NCBI GenBank assembly: GCA_910577465.1
Contig: CAJTMM010000003.1
Coordinates: 40,289-104,288 of the forward strand
DNA from: an uncultured Muribaculaceae bacterium
Lineage (GTDB): Bacteria > Bacteroidota > Bacteroidia > Bacteroidales > Muribaculaceae
Direction: 5' to 3'
Length of the DNA stretch: 64,000 nucleotides
This document shows positions 26,701 through 35,162 of this stretch, piece after piece; position 1 is the first letter of the stretch, and every line of letters begins with the position of its first letter. The notes beneath the pieces were generated by a model, which was not told the DNA's origin, ran no database searches, and saw only the letters and a list, made by a program, of their open reading frames with translations. Both the position numbers and the translations under genes were made by a program.

Positions 26701-28209
26701 AACGTGGAGATTCTAACACATGGTACCGACAATGTGAAGTTCACCATTGTCGAGATACTCAAAGAGAAGAACAGCTTCTGGGACGAAGTGGGCGAATACG
26801 CCGCACGTTTTGCCATGAGCACCCGCAGCGCCACACTGAGATGGCGCGACACTCGCTCCATGTCCCTGCCATTATTCTCGCCCAATATCGGCAACGCCTT
26901 CGGACAATCAGGCAGCTACGGTCCTCTGGCTCCTGGTCTGGACTTCGCTTTCGGATTCACCGATGAAAGCTACATAGACAAAGCCAAGGAACGCGGATGG
27001 CTCATGACCACCGACGGACAGACATCTCCGGCTATATATTCCCACACCAATGAACTCAACCTCGAAATAGTTCTCGAACCCATACGCGGCTTGAAAATCC
27101 AACTCACAGGCAACCGTACCGACAACCGTACCCGGCAAGTCCAGTTCATGTACGACGACATGCCCACCACCCTTGCAGGAAGTTACACCAAGACCCACTG
27201 CGCCATAGCCACCGCATTGCGCGGCTCCAGTGCATCCAACGGCTACGAAAGCGAGACATTCAATAAGTTCATTGAAAACATACCCATCGTAGCCAACCGT
27301 ATCGAACAGCAGTACCGCGGACTCAACTATCCCACCACCGGTTTCATGGCCGACAACATACACGCCGGCAATCCCTTCGATCCGGAGGTAGGAACCGTGA
27401 GCCGCACCAGCAGCGACGTGCTTATACCGGCATTCATGGCTGCCTATACCGGTACCGACGCCCGCAAACAATACCTCGACCCGTTCCCATCGTTTGCCAA
27501 AGTACTGCCCAACTGGCGTGTCACTTACGAAGGACTGGTCAACATCGGCAACCTCCGCCGATTCTTCAAATCATTCACACTCTCCCATGCCTACCAATGT
27601 ACATACACCGTCGGTTCATACTCATCCTATCTTAATTGGTTAAGCGCTGATGGCAAACTCGGATTCACACTCGACGAGCTCACCGGACAGCCCATTCCAT
27701 CATCGCCCTACAATATTTCATCCGTGGCAATCATGGAACGCTTCGCACCACTTATCGGAGCGGCTGTAACCTTACAGAACAATATGAGCGTAAACGCAGA
27801 GTTCCGTGAATCACGCACACTCACCCTCAACACCTCGGCAGGTCAGGTGGTGGAAGCATCGCAGCGCGGCATCACCGCCGGCATCGGTTATAAGATTATC
27901 GGATTCAACACCGTGTTGAAAATGCGCGGCTCACAGCAAGGCATAAGCAATGACCTTACCGTCAACGCCGATTTCTCCTATATGCAGAATCAGGCACTGA
28001 TACGTCGCATCGAGAATAGCTTCACCCAAGCCACATCCGGTTCACGTACCATTTCATTCAACCTCACAGCCAATTATATACTCAGTCGGCGTATGACCAT
28101 AGGCATGTACTTTGAGCACCAGATCAACACCCCCTTGGTATCATCCACCGCCTATCCCACCACCAACACCGCCTACGGCATATCCTTTAACTTCTCTCTC
28201 GCCCGTTAA
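20710..28209 (+). CDS. sprA: Type IX secretion translocon protein SprA/Sov
   Basis: A 2499-residue protein, close to the size of known SprA/Sov. SprA is the very large outer-membrane barrel through which type IX cargo leaves the cell. A basic N-terminus is followed by a hydrophobic segment (about 18-37, VWVGIVILSLYGLVA), a Pro-rich linker (PPPAPAAVAPPP), and repeated blocks typical of the family, such as LDMNFALGPLEKIFGPGGVSLKTQGSVQ, FIDDFESAQTGIDLRSPYAWFLAS and YEYTYNG. The C-terminal third is rich in aromatic beta strands and ends YGISFNFSLAR. The start is GTG 20710; no in-frame ATG exists before residue 60, and the hydrophobic segment must be included. It directly follows the ruvA terminator and is followed 19 bases later by an ABC-F gene. 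Confidence 0.93.
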   Translation: MGNRHNKHTDIRVRNLRLWSAVWVGIVILSLYGLVARPQYYKSELPPPAPAAVAPPPLSRLDSVMLPSPVQQTVPQSYEELMGREFSADLATPSNIRTVTEYDPETGCYIIRTKVGDMDIATPFMLNERQYNDWQLRKSMQQYYHQRNAEQLTKPDKKPFDILDMNFALGPLEKIFGPGGVSLKTQGSVQIDMGIKSNKTDNPALSLTARRKTYFDFNQKIQATVAASVGDRLKFNMTYNTDATFDFDSKNIKLQYEGKEDDIVKSIEAGNVSMTTGSQLIRGSTALFGIKAKLQFGKLTATALVSQQNSESRSVSTKGGVQTTPFTINADEYDQNRHFFLAHFFRDNYDRFASKLPYVASGVQITRVEVWVTNKTGNFNQSRNVVAFMDLGENKVLANNYWQGDPALNNPANASNNLLTTIKNEYPDARNINTVTQALAPLSAFGIEGGHDYEKVESARLLGESEYTLNASLGYISFKSQMNSDDVLGIAYEYTYNGRVYQVGEFSSDITTTDRCLFIKMLKGTTVSPRLPMWDLMMKNVYSLGAYQLQSSNFKLQIKYLSDTTGTQINYLPVPGISDKPLLQVMNLDRLDSNQASNSDGFFDYLEGYTILSSSGKVIFPVVEPFGSHLAAQIGNPAIAQNYIYQELYDSTLVVARQFADKNKFVLTGEYQASAGSQIRLNAMNVPRGSVVVTAGGVTLTENSDYTVDYSMGIVTITNQSIIDSGQSINVTLENQSMFSTQRKTLLGLDLSYKFNKNLTIGGTLLHYGEKALTEKVNIGDEVVNNTMWGLNFAYNTDFMWLTNLINKIPTVNATAPSQLSLQGEFAHLVPHQQKSGSNAGSSFIDDFESAQTGIDLRSPYAWFLASTPYDNGSGALFPEAALSNNVDYGKNRALLNWYYIDRMFTSRNSTLAPGYIRSDLKQLSNPYVREITSREIYPDRQLTYGESSTIQTLNLSFYPNERGPYNLDAVNIDEEGRLTNPEKRWGGIMRRLDNTNFEQSNIEYVQFWLLNPFLDPENPNYDGGDLYFNFGEMSEDILKDGLKSYENGLPYNGSDEHTTTTVWGRVSTENSLTYAFDNNNSARRNQDVGLDGLRNDDEFSFSSYSEYLNQLRLRLSPATVERMQDDQFSPFNDPAGDNYHFYRGYDYDNQRLSILERYKRYNGVEGNSLSPEDADEPLYQSSRSLPDVEDINQDNTLNEYERYYQYKVSIRPEDLVVGKNYITDKQVTIVPTRDGNQLEVEWYQFKIPLNDYEKVVGSINGFSTIRFARMFMTGFKQTTHLRFASLELVRGEWRPYEFNLNNRGDAPADGQLDISVVNIEENSGRTPVNYVLPPGVSRISDSEQSQIVQLNEQSMSLKVTGLNAGDARAVYRNTSHDLRNYKRLQMWVHAESLIDDVTRLQNGELSVFVRLGSDVKNNFYEYEIPLKLTPHGKYSDSSSDRYIVWPESNYLNFKLQSLVELKKERNRAKRDEEEGVGFGILYTGRDPENENNRIAVMGNPSLSDVRVMLIGVRNNSSTIKDGIVWVNELKVTDFESAGGWATEASASLSLSDIATFNFGAHLESAGFGGVDQSLNERRMDDYSRYTFAVQADLGRFLPEKVKLRAPIFYSITKEKTTPKYNPLDQDVLLKDALDDAANKQEKDSIEAFAIERSTQQSFSISGLNFDVRSKNPMPWDPANFTVNFSFNKTAKSDPTTEYENLNDYRGSFQYSYTPYIKPFKPFEKLIKSNKKNIRFFKDWELNWLPNSISFLTTMSRYYYEQQTRSETDVNFKLPVSVSKNFLWDRQLAITWNITKSLNLSFNSNTSARIEEPIGAVNRKLFPDKYREWRDTVWQSILHLGTPWAYNQTFVGSYRAPFNRIPILDFLSASASYNATYRWDRGATVEDVNLGNTISNQAAWNVDGRINFEGLYNKHPYLKKVNTRFASAKRNTTNSRNARNRKPALPKAKRFERTFALKPDTSIIIKHNLRNRKVKITATKVNDKTPVNIKSRVIDANNVEILTHGTDNVKFTIVEILKEKNSFWDEVGEYAARFAMSTRSATLRWRDTRSMSLPLFSPNIGNAFGQSGSYGPLAPGLDFAFGFTDESYIDKAKERGWLMTTDGQTSPAIYSHTNELNLEIVLEPIRGLKIQLTGNRTDNRTRQVQFMYDDMPTTLAGSYTKTHCAIATALRGSSASNGYESETFNKFIENIPIVANRIEQQYRGLNYPTTGFMADNIHAGNPFDPEVGTVSRTSSDVLIPAFMAAYTGTDARKQYLDPFPSFAKVLPNWRVTYEGLVNIGNLRRFFKSFTLSHAYQCTYTVGSYSSYLNWLSADGKLGFTLDELTGQPIPSSPYNISSVAIMERFAPLIGAAVTLQNNMSVNAEFRESRTLTLNTSAGQVVEASQRGITAGIGYKIIGFNTVLKMRGSQQGISNDLTVNADFSYMQNQALIRRIENSFTQATSGSRTISFNLTANYILSRRMTIGMYFEHQINTPLVSSTAYPTTNTAYGISFNFSLAR

Positions 28210-28228
28210 CCACAACACATCATCACTT

Positions 28229-30100
28229 ATGGCAAGCTATCTGCAAATTGAAGACCTCACCAAGAGTTATGGCGACCGAATACTTTTCGATTCTGTCACA
28301 TTCGGTGTCAACCAAGGCGACAAAATAGGACTCATAGCCAAAAACGGCACAGGCAAAACCACTCTGCTCCGTATCATTGCAGGCATAGAAGCCCCCGACA
28401 GAGGTAACGTGACTTTCCGTGCCGACATTCGCACCGGCATAGTGCAACAAACACCCGAATTCAATCCCGACTCCACAGTACTCGAAGCTTGTCTAAACTC
28501 CGACACTGAGACATGCCATATAATCGAAGCCTACGAACAGGCGGTTGCTTCCGGCGAATCCGATGCCATCAACCAAGCCATGCAGCGCATGGAAGCCGAG
28601 GGAGCATGGGACTATGATGACCGTCTCAAGCAACTGCTCCACCAGCTTCATATAACCGACATGCATGCCCCCATGCGTACACTCTCCGGTGGACAACAGA
28701 AACGTGTGGCAATCGCACGTACCATTCTCGACAATCCCGACCTTATAATACTCGACGAGCCGACCAACCACCTCGACATAGAAATTATCGAATGGCTCGA
28801 GTCGTATCTCAAACGGCAGAATGTGACACTGCTCATGGTCACACACGACCGTTATTTTCTGGATCGCGTATGCAATAAGATTATCGAGATTGACCGTGGC
28901 GAAATTTACACCTACGAAGGCAACTACGACTACTATCTGCGTAAACGCGGTGAACGCATCGAAGCACTCAGTGCTGAACTCGCCAAAGTCAAAAACACAC
29001 TTCGCAAGGAACAGGAGTGGATGCGGCGCCAGCCACAGGCACGTGCCGGAAAAGCTAAATACCGTATTGACTCATTCTACGATTTAAAGGAACGTGCGCG
29101 TGCCGACTATTCTGAGAAGAACATAAACATAGACAATATCGGCTCGGGGTACATCGGCTCAAAAATCTTCGAAGCCCAACATGTGTCTAAACGTTGGGGA
29201 GACAAAGTGATTCTTGACGATTTCAACTATATTTTCGCACGATACGAAAAGTTAGGAATCATAGGACACAACGGCGCAGGAAAATCCACATTCATCAAGA
29301 TGCTCCAGGGACTCGTACAAGCCGACAGCGGGACTTGGGACATAGGTACCACAGTTCGATTCGGATACTACAGTCAGGATGGCATATCATTCGATGACAA
29401 TAAAAAGGTCATTGATGCCGTATCGGAAATAGCCGACGACATAATTATAGGCGAGAACCGTAGGTACACCCCTATGCAATTCCTCACACACTTTCTCTTC
29501 TCTCCTGCCGACCAACAAAAATACATCCATACACTCAGCGGCGGAGAGCGGTGCCGGTTGCATCTGGCAACGGTGCTCATGCGTCAACCGAATTTCCTGA
29601 TTCTTGACGAACCGACCAATGACCTCGACATAGTGACCCTTGGCATTCTTGAGGAATACTTGCGCGAATTTAAAGGATGTATGATAGTCATATCTCACGA
29701 CCGTTTTTTCCTTGACAGCATTGTTGACCATCTTTTCGTATTCGAGGGCAACGGCGTTGTAAAAGATTTCCCCGGCAACTATAGTGATTACCGGCAATGG
29801 GCGTCAGAACAAGCAAAAATAGAGAAAGAACAGCAGAAAGCAAACACCCCGGCAAATACTAACGTAAAGCCCCAACGCACTGAACGGCCGGCTCGAATGT
29901 CATTTAAGGAACGGAAGGAATTTGAATCACTGACCGAGGAAATCGACACTCTCACTGCTGAAAAACAGCAACTCGACCAATTGTTTGCGTCCGGCGAGGC
30001 CATCCCCGACATCGCTGAGAAGTCGGCGCGATATACCGAAATCACCGCTTTGCTTGATGACAAAGAGATGAGGTGGCTCGAACTCTCGGAACTTTCATAA
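28229..30100 (+). CDS. ABC-F family ATPase (Uup/Ett type)
   Basis: A soluble 623-residue protein with two ABC domains and no membrane part, as in ribosome-associated ABC-F proteins. The frame is open further upstream into sprA, but ATG 28229 gives the family N-terminus MASYLQIEDLTKSYGDRILF. Domain 1: Walker A AKNGTGKT at 37-44, signature LSGGQQKR, Walker B LIILDEPTNHLD. Then the linker helices (RKEQEWMRRQPQARAGKAKYR). Domain 2: GHNGAGKS at 346-353, LSGGERCR, LILDEPTNDLD. A C-terminal helical extension (about 560-623) with KERKEFESLTEEIDTLTAEKQQLD resembles the Uup coiled coil. Role in translation or resistance cannot be told. Confidence 0.92.
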   Translation: MASYLQIEDLTKSYGDRILFDSVTFGVNQGDKIGLIAKNGTGKTTLLRIIAGIEAPDRGNVTFRADIRTGIVQQTPEFNPDSTVLEACLNSDTETCHIIEAYEQAVASGESDAINQAMQRMEAEGAWDYDDRLKQLLHQLHITDMHAPMRTLSGGQQKRVAIARTILDNPDLIILDEPTNHLDIEIIEWLESYLKRQNVTLLMVTHDRYFLDRVCNKIIEIDRGEIYTYEGNYDYYLRKRGERIEALSAELAKVKNTLRKEQEWMRRQPQARAGKAKYRIDSFYDLKERARADYSEKNINIDNIGSGYIGSKIFEAQHVSKRWGDKVILDDFNYIFARYEKLGIIGHNGAGKSTFIKMLQGLVQADSGTWDIGTTVRFGYYSQDGISFDDNKKVIDAVSEIADDIIIGENRRYTPMQFLTHFLFSPADQQKYIHTLSGGERCRLHLATVLMRQPNFLILDEPTNDLDIVTLGILEEYLREFKGCMIVISHDRFFLDSIVDHLFVFEGNGVVKDFPGNYSDYRQWASEQAKIEKEQQKANTPANTNVKPQRTERPARMSFKERKEFESLTEEIDTLTAEKQQLDQLFASGEAIPDIAEKSARYTEITALLDDKEMRWLELSELS

Positions 30101-30130
30101 CCATATCCACGTGCGGAGCGTTAATATACC

Positions 30131-32002
30131 ATGACCGCCAATAACCACAGATCCATTTTACTACGGTGGACGCATAAGCTCAAACTTATGCACAAGGGCT
30201 TCATACGTTTCACTCATCGCAGTCTCAGCTCCATACAGGCGTTTTCATCCGTACTTATGTTATTGTCGGTCATAGCGTCCATAGTGAGTCTGGTATGTCT
30301 GGTAATCCATGCCGGTTACGAACACACATATTCAGAATACCTGACCATACGGCATATACTTCGGGCGGCACAGGGGATATTCATAACCAATGTGGTATTC
30401 AATCTGATATTCAACCTCGCACATACCGTCCGACAGACCAGAAGCGTCAAATGGATTGTTGACATAGCCATACTCGTCACACTCCTTCCTTGGATTTACC
30501 CGCATCCACAGAATCCCTGGCTGCCTTGGCTCGAACAGATTCTGTATTCCAACATACTCCTTTATTCCGCGCTCGCAGCCTATGCGATACTCACCTTATC
30601 CTACGCCATGCTACGCATGGTCGGAAAGCGCACCAACCCCTCGCTACTGCTCTCCGGAAGTTTCTTTGCGTTCATTATTATAGGTTCATTCCTGCTCATG
30701 CTGCCCAAATGCACCTACGGGGGCATTGACTATATCGACGCCCTTTTTGTCAGTACAAGTGCTGTATGTATAACCGGACTCACGCCTATCGATGTCTCCG
30801 TGACGTTCACACCGCTCGGACTGCTCATTCTCGCTTTTCTCATTCAGATAGGGGCATTGGGTGTAATGACATTCACCAGCTTTTTCGCACTCTTCTTCAG
30901 CGGCAGCACATCTATTTACAGCCAACTCATGCTCAAGGACATGATTTACTCCAAAAGTATGAATGCCCTCATACCCACCCTGCTCTACATATTGTCGTTC
31001 ACCCTCGCAGTCGAACTGCTTGGGGCCGTATTCATATTCCTCTCCATCCACGACACGATGTCGCTCCCGCTCGATAAGGAAATACTGTTTTCCTTATTTC
31101 ACTCACTCTCGGCATTCTGCAACGCCGGATTCTCGAATATACCCGGGGGTATGTCCAATCCATTGCTTCTACACGGCAACCTCTCCATCTACTGGATTAT
31201 GAGTGCGTTAATAATAGCCGGCAGCATAGGTTTTCCCATATTGGTCAACTACAAGGATGCCTTGCATCAGTATATTCGCGATATATGGCGCAAACTACGT
31301 CGACGCAACACAGAGATACGCCCGGTGCATATCTACAATATGAATACAAAAATTGTACTATTCACATTCACCATGCTTTTCTTGGTAGGAGCCGTGTTGT
31401 TTTTCATTCTGGAATACGACAACACTCTTGCCGGTATGACTCTCGGTGAACGGATTACACAATCCGTATTCAATTCCGCCACACCCCGAAGCGCAGGATT
31501 CTCATCCGTGAATCCCGCACGATTCCTCAACGTCACATTGGTATTGGTATTGTTTCTTATGTGGGTAGGAGGAGCCTCGCAGTCTACCGGCGGTGGTATA
31601 AAAGTCAACACCTTCGCCGCGATATGGCTCAATCTGCGTGCCATAGTCACCGGTGCACCCAGTGTCACCGCCTATAAACGCACCATATCCTTAGGCTCCA
31701 TTCGTAGAGCCAACGCCGTAGTTGCCATATCCATTATATCTTATCTTATAGTATCTCTGATATTATTATGGCTGGAGCCGCACCTTCCAGCCCGCGACCT
31801 GCTGTTTGAATCCTGTTCGGCACTCTTCACTGTAGGCTCATCGCTCGGTATCACCTCCCAACTATCCCCGGCGTCAGAAATATTGCTTTGCGTAGCCATG
31901 TTCCTTGGTCGCGTCGGCATAATATCGCTGCTCACAGGCATTGCCCGCCGGCGTCATGCAGCCGGATGCTCCTATCCCTCCGACAATATTATTATCAACT
32001 GA
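30131..32002 (+). CDS. trkH: TrkH-family potassium uptake channel subunit
   Basis: The membrane subunit of a Trk/Ktr potassium uptake system. The 623-residue protein has about 150 extra N-terminal residues with several hydrophobic segments before the pore-forming core. Core motifs include VSTSAVCITGLTPIDV (first selectivity loop), LSAFCNAGFSNIPGG (second), FNSATPRSAGFSSV (third) and the GGASQSTGGGIKVNTFA loop. It is followed 35 bases later by its NAD-binding partner gene, as usual for this system. The gene starts 30 bases after the ABC-F gene. Confidence 0.92.
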   Translation: MTANNHRSILLRWTHKLKLMHKGFIRFTHRSLSSIQAFSSVLMLLSVIASIVSLVCLVIHAGYEHTYSEYLTIRHILRAAQGIFITNVVFNLIFNLAHTVRQTRSVKWIVDIAILVTLLPWIYPHPQNPWLPWLEQILYSNILLYSALAAYAILTLSYAMLRMVGKRTNPSLLLSGSFFAFIIIGSFLLMLPKCTYGGIDYIDALFVSTSAVCITGLTPIDVSVTFTPLGLLILAFLIQIGALGVMTFTSFFALFFSGSTSIYSQLMLKDMIYSKSMNALIPTLLYILSFTLAVELLGAVFIFLSIHDTMSLPLDKEILFSLFHSLSAFCNAGFSNIPGGMSNPLLLHGNLSIYWIMSALIIAGSIGFPILVNYKDALHQYIRDIWRKLRRRNTEIRPVHIYNMNTKIVLFTFTMLFLVGAVLFFILEYDNTLAGMTLGERITQSVFNSATPRSAGFSSVNPARFLNVTLVLVLFLMWVGGASQSTGGGIKVNTFAAIWLNLRAIVTGAPSVTAYKRTISLGSIRRANAVVAISIISYLIVSLILLWLEPHLPARDLLFESCSALFTVGSSLGITSQLSPASEILLCVAMFLGRVGIISLLTGIARRRHAAGCSYPSDNIIIN

Positions 32003-32037
32003 CATATTCCCCCACACATTAAACAAGTTTATCCACC

Positions 32038-32733
32038 ATGCGCTATCTTATAATCGGACTCGGCATATACGGCTCCAACCTCGCCATTGACCTCGCCAAT
32101 ATGGGACACGAAGTAATAGGAGCTGACAAAGACCCGTCATTGGTCGAATCCATAAAGGACCTGATATCGACCGCCTACATCATCGATTCCACCGACGAGA
32201 CATCCCTTGCGGTCCTACCGTTGAAAAACGTCGATTTAGTGATTGTAGCCATTGGTGAGAACTTCGGTGCCAGCATTCGCACCGTCGCCATACTGAAGAA
32301 ACTTGAAGTGCCGCACATCTACGCCCGCGCCATAGATAAGCTGCATGAATCTATACTCGAAGGTTTCAATATCGACCGCATAATCACACCTGAGCAACGT
32401 GCCGCATCCGACCTCGTCAATGAAATGGGTGTGGGCGGAACCATCGAATCTCTGAAAATTGACGATGACTACTATGTACTCAAGTTCCGCATCCCGGACT
32501 TTTTCGTAGGTATGCGCTACGCATCGCTCGACATGGAGAAAGATTACTCACTACGCCTGATTGCCGTATCTCGCAGGACGCAGTCCAAAAATATACTTGG
32601 TATCTCACGGCAACACTACAAATTACTGGAGGATTATACCTCCGATGACCTACGTGTACAGACCGATGACATAATCACATGCATCGGTACAGCATCAGCT
32701 TATAAGTCACTGTTCGACCATCTCAATCCATAG
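32038..32733 (+). CDS. TrkA/KtrA-type potassium uptake regulator
   Basis: The cytoplasmic gating subunit for the upstream TrkH. The 231-residue protein has one RCK unit: a Rossmann domain starting MRYLIIGLGIYGSNLAIDLANMGHEVIGADKD with the GxGxxG nucleotide site and the acidic residue at the end of strand 2, followed by an RCK_C domain (about 140-225, ending VQTDDIITCIGTASAYKSL). With a single unit it resembles KtrA more than the two-unit TrkA of enterobacteria. It lies 35 bases after trkH. Confidence 0.9.
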   Translation: MRYLIIGLGIYGSNLAIDLANMGHEVIGADKDPSLVESIKDLISTAYIIDSTDETSLAVLPLKNVDLVIVAIGENFGASIRTVAILKKLEVPHIYARAIDKLHESILEGFNIDRIITPEQRAASDLVNEMGVGGTIESLKIDDDYYVLKFRIPDFFVGMRYASLDMEKDYSLRLIAVSRRTQSKNILGISRQHYKLLEDYTSDDLRVQTDDIITCIGTASAYKSLFDHLNP

Positions 32734-32773
32734 CGTCACCCATGCGGTGTTAGGAAAATACCGTACTATTTAG

Positions 32774-32781
32774 TAACTTTG
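32774..32781 (+). promoter_or_regulatory. -7 element before the UvrD-type helicase gene
   Basis: TAACTTTG at 32774-32781, giving a leader of about 55 bases. A weaker TACACTTTG (one base too long) overlaps the TTG start at 32846. Confidence 0.6.
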
Positions 32782-32845
32782 GAGTGCGTTACCGCACAGG
32801 TACACGCATCCTGATTTTTTATATTTCCATAACACCCAATACACT

Positions 32846-35152
32846 TTGGATGAATATTTAGACAAACTGAATCCGCAGCAACGCGATGCCGTGACCTATA
32901 CCGACGGTCCGGCTTTGGTGATAGCCGGAGCCGGCTCAGGCAAGACTCGCGTGCTCACATATAAAATCGTACATCTGCTCACCCATGGTTATGAGCCGTG
33001 GCGAATACTCGCGCTTACATTCACCAACAAGGCGGCGCGGGAGATGCGGGAACGTATCGAACAGCTCGTAGGACCGAAAACGGCATCCCGTCTATGGATG
33101 GGGACATTCCACTCCATATTCGCACGTCTGCTACGCCAGAACGCCGAACGCATAGGCTACAAATCCAACTTTACCATCTACGATACCGCCGATAGCAAGT
33201 CGCTTGTCAAATCCATAATAAAAGACATGGATCTTGACGATAAGATTTACAAACCATCGGCTGTGCTATCAGCTATCTCAGCGGCGAAAAACGCACTCAT
33301 ATCGCCGGAAAAGTATGCGACGCTCAAAGATGTGATGGACGCTGATAAACAAAGCCGCCGACCATTGATTTATTCCATATACCGCACATACCGCGACCGC
33401 TGCTTTTCATCCGGAGCCATGGACTTCGATGATTTGCTATACTACATGAACGTGCTGCTGCGCGACAATCCCGACCTGCTGCATCACTATCAGGAGTTTT
33501 TCCGGTATGTACTCGTCGACGAGTATCAGGACACCAATTTCGCACAGCATGTTATTGTATCACAACTATGCCGCGAAAATCAAAACTTATGTGTTGTCGG
33601 CGACGACGCCCAAAGCATCTATTCTTTCCGTGGTGCCAATATCAGCAATATCCTCAATCTGAAACGCGGATACCCGAACTTGCAGATATTCAAGCTGGAG
33701 CAGAACTACCGCTCTACACAGAATATAATCAATGCCGCCAATTCTCTGATTGATAAAAATACGCAGCAGATAAAAAAGAACGTTTTCTCAAAAAACGAAC
33801 CTGGACAACGAATAGAAGTGGTACAATCCTACAGCGACTTTGAGGAAGGTTATCTGGTTGCCAACCGCATATCGCAGGTAAAGATGCGGTCACACGACAG
33901 TTTTGAGGATTTTGCCATACTTTATCGCACCAATGCCCAAAGCCGTGTACTGGAGGAATCTCTGCGGAAACGCAACATCCCTTACCGAATCTACGGAGGG
34001 CTGTCGTTCTATCAACGTAAAGAGGTCAAGGATGCAATAGCCTATTTCCGATTGGCGGTCAATCCCTACGATGATGAGGCACTGAAGCGCATCATTAACT
34101 ATCCAGCACGTGGCATCGGCGAGACCACGGTCAACAAGCTTTGGCGATGCGCCATCGACAATAAGGTGAGCATCTGGGATATAATTACGAATCTCGACAC
34201 ATACACCCCGGGGGTAAATTCCGGTACGGCAAAGAAACTAACCGCCTTCAGCGACATGATTCAGCGGTTCATAGACATGAACAGGCAAGGAGCCACAGCC
34301 GAGGAGGTCGCCGCACGTATCATTGCCGATACCCGTATCCTTGCAGTACTACTTACCGACAATACACCCGAAAATCTCTCAAAACAGGAAAATATCAACG
34401 AACTGATGTCGGGTGTAAGGGAATTTGTGTTGAACCGCACTGAAGAAGGCAACGACGACCTGTCGCTCACATCATTTCTCGGAGAGGTATCTCTTGCCAC
34501 CGACCAGGATTTGGAAGAGGGCGACGATGCCCAGGAACGCGTCACACTTATGACCGCTCACGCTGCAAAGGGATTGGAGTTCAACAATGTATTCATCGTG
34601 GGCGTAGAGGAGGACCTTTTCCCTTCCGCAATGAGCAACGGCTCACTGAGCGAGATTGAGGAGGAACGCCGTCTGCTGTATGTCGCCATCACGCGGGCAC
34701 GTAAATTCTGTATGCTCAGTTACGCATCCTCACGTTACCGTAATGGCATGACCACCATGTGCTCGCCATCACGTTTCATTCGCGATATCGACCCTGCGTA
34801 TCTGCAATTGTCGTCGGGTACCGTATTGTCCACCCCCAAGCCGTCATTTGCATCATACAGATCCTCATATCACACTCCGGCTTCGGCTCCACGCCGTTCC
34901 TCTGCAACATCCACCTCCGCACCTGCACCGGCGCCCAATCAACCCGCAAAGGACACCAATGTTCCGGGAGCTGCCATACACAAAGCCGGGGAGCTGGAAG
35001 TAGGCACCGTAATCGAGCACACACGTTTCGGGCGAGGAACTGTAACCGATATTGATACCACCCAACCCGATACCCGTATAACGGTAGATTTCGATAATAC
35101 CGGCGAACGCGTATTGCTACTTAAATTCGCACGATTCTCCATCATACAATAG
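32846..35152 (+). CDS. UvrD/PcrA-type ATP-dependent DNA helicase
   Basis: An SF1A 3'-5' helicase of repair and replication-conflict resolution. The 768-residue product starts at TTG 32846 (DEYLDKLNPQQRDAV...); no in-frame ATG precedes Walker A, and the out-of-frame ATG at 32850 meets a stop at once. Motifs: Walker A AGAGSGKT (to Thr34), LTFTNKAAREMRERI, VDEYQDTN, GDDAQSIYSFRGA, LEQNYRST, the late TAHAAKGLEFNNVF and VAITRARK. A Pro/Ser/Ala linker (about 650-700) leads to a C-terminal PcrA-like tudor domain (VIEHTRFGRGTVTDID...). The gene follows the potassium uptake pair with its own promoter. Confidence 0.93.
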   Translation: MDEYLDKLNPQQRDAVTYTDGPALVIAGAGSGKTRVLTYKIVHLLTHGYEPWRILALTFTNKAAREMRERIEQLVGPKTASRLWMGTFHSIFARLLRQNAERIGYKSNFTIYDTADSKSLVKSIIKDMDLDDKIYKPSAVLSAISAAKNALISPEKYATLKDVMDADKQSRRPLIYSIYRTYRDRCFSSGAMDFDDLLYYMNVLLRDNPDLLHHYQEFFRYVLVDEYQDTNFAQHVIVSQLCRENQNLCVVGDDAQSIYSFRGANISNILNLKRGYPNLQIFKLEQNYRSTQNIINAANSLIDKNTQQIKKNVFSKNEPGQRIEVVQSYSDFEEGYLVANRISQVKMRSHDSFEDFAILYRTNAQSRVLEESLRKRNIPYRIYGGLSFYQRKEVKDAIAYFRLAVNPYDDEALKRIINYPARGIGETTVNKLWRCAIDNKVSIWDIITNLDTYTPGVNSGTAKKLTAFSDMIQRFIDMNRQGATAEEVAARIIADTRILAVLLTDNTPENLSKQENINELMSGVREFVLNRTEEGNDDLSLTSFLGEVSLATDQDLEEGDDAQERVTLMTAHAAKGLEFNNVFIVGVEEDLFPSAMSNGSLSEIEEERRLLYVAITRARKFCMLSYASSRYRNGMTTMCSPSRFIRDIDPAYLQLSSGTVLSTPKPSFASYRSSYHTPASAPRRSSATSTSAPAPAPNQPAKDTNVPGAAIHKAGELEVGTVIEHTRFGRGTVTDIDTTQPDTRITVDFDNTGERVLLLKFARFSIIQ

Positions 35153-35162
35153 AGTCACACCT

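Noticed and set aside
28112..28228. Extended N-terminus of the ABC-F protein
   Set aside because: It overlaps the sprA end and yields a Pro/Thr-rich stretch absent from the family; ATG 28229 fits.
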